Origin: Amorphochlora amoebiformis
Taxonomy: Eukaryota > Cercozoa > Chlorarachniophyceae
Length of the DNA stretch: 64,000 bases
Assembly (NCBI GenBank): GCA_054601695.1
Contig: BAAHQB010000218.1
Coordinates: 124,001 to 188,000, forward strand
Reading direction: 5' to 3'
Part shown: positions 1 to 64,000 of the stretch, one piece after another
Numbering within the stretch: the first letter of the stretch is position 1
Layout of the letters: every line of letters begins with the position of its first letter
Translations under genes and position numbers: made by a program
Notes under the pieces: model-generated
The model's input: only the letters and a program-made list of their open reading frames with translations
Told to the model about the DNA's origin: nothing
Databases searched by the model: none

Positions 1-36627
<36,627 letters not shown>

Positions 36628-37239
36628 CTTTTCAAAACCCTACCTCCAGAATATAATTACGGTCTAAAGCAACATCCAACTGCGAAATTATGTGACTACG
36701 TCTTGGGAACTAAGTATTGTTGTTGTCGTGCAAATCGAAGATTTTGGCTTCAGGGGATAAGTTTTGCTCCCTTAATATCGAGAGGCGAGCTGCTTGTAAA
36801 CTTTAGTATGGGTATGCCGTGTGTATCTAGTCAACTTTGCAAAATGTCTGTATCTGTGTATGTGTCAATGAATTCGAATAACTTGAAAAGTCTATGATCA
36901 GTGCCTTATACGTCGTTAGTTTCAATTGTATGTATGAGGTGATCCAATAGTATAAATTCTGGAGTATATCTCTGAGTCTGAGAAAGTCAATGATTGTTGC
37001 AGTTGTCTACTGTGAACTAGATGAACGATGATCGTAACTGTGCGAGGCTCTCAATCATTCAGAGTGGTAATATATCACCAGTGAGTCAAGTCATGTTCTA
37101 AATACTACAACACCTAGACCTAGTAGACCGGTACCGGCGCCTAGTAAAAGCAGGCATATCGGTATCATAGTCCAGAGCTCACGATGAATTCGAACTTCGC
37201 CTCGCACGCGAACGATTTACGACACTAGATTCATCTATC

Positions 37240-37273
<34 letters not shown>

Positions 37274-37370
37274 TATATAGATATATATCAATTCGTCTTG
37301 AAGTTCGTGTCCGAGTAAGTTCTAGAATTTAGTCGTCTCCTTATGTCAATCCTAATAGTTGGGATTCTGA
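36628..37370. other. Unique intergenic sequence between convergent genes
   Basis: About 740 bp with almost no TA or CCCTAA repeat apart from a short TA run at 37227-37288. It should hold the 3' UTRs and polyadenylation signals of the ABCA gene (+) and the Rpp30 gene (-). I see no convincing coding exon. Confidence 0.6.
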
Positions 37371-43989
<6,619 letters not shown>

Positions 43990-44109
43990 GCAAAAATAGA
44001 AATTTTGGCAAATTGGTGGAAATTCTTTGTGGTGGGCAGGTGTCACCTTAGCTGTCAGCATGTGGACAGCGGGTTCGAAACCGCTCAATACACTTTCTCT
44101 GCCGAATGG

Positions 44110-44196
44110 GCACGGATGACCCGGGATGGTTCTCGGTCAAGGCTTCAAACCTTGGGGGGATTAAGTTCTCAGCCGTTCGATTCGACCTTCTGTGCG
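44110..44196 (+). tRNA. trnSec: Selenocysteine tRNA (anticodon TCA)
   Basis: 87 nt that align without gaps to eukaryotic tRNA-Sec. The 5' acceptor strand GCACGGATG pairs with CTTCTGTGC and G is the discriminator. The D arm has six pairs and a 4-nt loop (CCGGGA TGGT TCTCGG), a tRNA-Sec hallmark. The anticodon arm CAAGG CTTCAAA CCTTG has TCA. The variable arm is 16 nt and G.U-rich. The T arm GCCG TTCGATT CGAC has one C.A mismatch. It reads UGA as selenocysteine with SECIS elements, so the organism makes selenoproteins. T runs at 44204-44208 and 44219-44228 can terminate RNA polymerase III. It sits between two divergent protein genes. Confidence 0.93.
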
Positions 44197-44203
44197 AGAT
44201 TTA

Positions 44204-44228
44204 TTTTTCGTCTATTTCTTTTTTTTTT
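44204..44228 (+). terminator. RNA polymerase III terminator T runs
   Basis: T5 at 44204-44208, eight bases after the tRNA-Sec discriminator, and T10 at 44219-44228 as back-up. Confidence 0.7.
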
Positions 44229-44529
44229 CTTTTTTCCCGGTTGTGTATTCGTGTGGCGTCCACACGTGTCTTATGTGTGTAAACAAAAATTATAATTTTT
44301 ATATACATCGCAGTTTTGTACGTGATTTTGTTGTTTTCATTCAAAGCTATGACTAAAATATTGAAATGATTTTATCCCCCTTTTTCAGACACTCGTATGG
44401 ATACTTATACATGTGTTTTTATCCACAGATGTCCAACCCACTGTCGCGCGTGACAAGCCCAGGACAACACTGGGTTCCGTGGTTTCCGAAGATCCACCTT
44501 CCGTAGGTTCCGTAGGTCCCGAGGATCCC

Positions 44530-63426
<18,897 letters not shown>

Positions 63427-64000
63427 ATAGTCCTAGTCTCCTCTCATTCAGACAATGTGTCAGTCAATCGATAGTATTATCAATTGCACTATTCCGAACC
63501 ATGTGATTGATCTAAGGACGCACCTTACGCCTATGAGCAAAAAAGTCACGAACTTACTTGTTTACCGCTCATATCATCGTAACTTGACCCAAGTTTTACG
63601 AGTTAATTTCGGTGGTAGTGAGAATGGTTTTCGGGCGTTTCGTGTATCTAGCGCATATACTAGTATATACCATGATGTACATCTGACATGTACGGATTGA
63701 ATGATTTGTAGTGTTGGGTCTATTTTACGATGCACTACTAGCTAGACTAGACTACTAGACTACCAAGAAAACAACCGCGAAGTGCATTCTAGGCATTGTC
63801 ACTATTGCACAAGTATCGTTTATGGCACTAGAATCAGTGAACTATTGGTAACCTTTTTCAATGGTAAGCGCCGATGACAACACCATAGTTTGTAACTCGT
63901 TACTAGAAAAAAACTAATAATTAAGGAACTTTCAAAAACGTACTGATTTCGAACTTGCAGTTGAGCTAGTACCGAGCAATTACTTACAGCAACTAGTCAA
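63427..64000. other. Unique sequence downstream of the GST-like gene
   Basis: 574 bp without TA or CCCTAA repeat. It should hold the 3' UTR and poly(A) signal of the GST-like gene. An 81-codon ORF at 63455-63700 (+) has no recognisable family and no splice context. Confidence 0.5.

Noticed and set aside
43995-44100. A possible second tRNA upstream of tRNA-Sec (AGCGGGTTCGAAACCGCT hairpin, TTGGCAAATTGG)
   Set aside because: The T arm needs an 8-nt loop, the acceptor strands do not pair, and the region is open in the Rpp30 reading frame on the other strand.
63455-63700. 81-aa ORF downstream of the GST-like gene
   Set aside because: It has no recognisable motif or splice context and lies where the 3' UTR of the preceding gene is expected.

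Overview
The window is nuclear DNA from a eukaryote, probably a unicellular alga with a secondary plastid. The evidence is tiny spliced exons with GT-AG (rarely GC-AG) introns, the standard code (TAA, TAG and TGA each end one gene), a eukaryotic-type selenocysteine tRNA, TTAGGG/CCCTAA telomere-type repeats, and a plant/algal-type GST whose predicted N-terminus looks like a signal peptide followed by a basic transit peptide. The species cannot be named from this. Most of the 64 kb is intron: (TA)n microsatellite, degenerate CCCTAA arrays and CT- or GA-rich tracts. Nearly all long ORFs of Y/I, S/L or G/L composition are translated simple repeats.

Layout. (1) <1-36627, + strand: the 3' part of an ABCA-type transporter. 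It holds an uncertain NBD1 remnant (1-1720), a charged linker (4018-6219), the second transmembrane domain with its large extracytoplasmic loop (6975-21010), NBD2 (24361-30336) and a C-terminal region ending in TAA at 36627. From 6975 to 36627 I could chain 47 exons in consistent phase (2616 nt, 871 codons plus stop), counting one of two alternative exons near 13.3-13.7 kb. (2) 36628-37370: unique sequence between convergent 3' ends. (3) 43989-37371, - strand: 13 exons (741 nt, 246 aa) encoding the RNase P/MRP subunit Rpp30. (4) 44110-44196, + strand: an 87-nt tRNA-Sec in the divergent intergenic region. (5) 44530-63426, + strand: 24 exons (1608 nt, 535 aa) encoding an At4g10000-type thioredoxin-fold/GST-like protein. 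(6) 63427-64000: unique sequence with no recognised gene.

Two genome-scale oddities dominate. First, telomere-type arrays lie inside introns and run directly into splice sites: donors of the form GTTAGGG and acceptors of the form CCCTAG. Second, exons are repeatedly tandem-duplicated with their splice sites; at least twenty exons have decayed or intact extra copies beside them. The three protein genes have no evident pathway in common. The tRNA-Sec/Rpp30 adjacency is notable because RNase P normally matures tRNA 5' ends.
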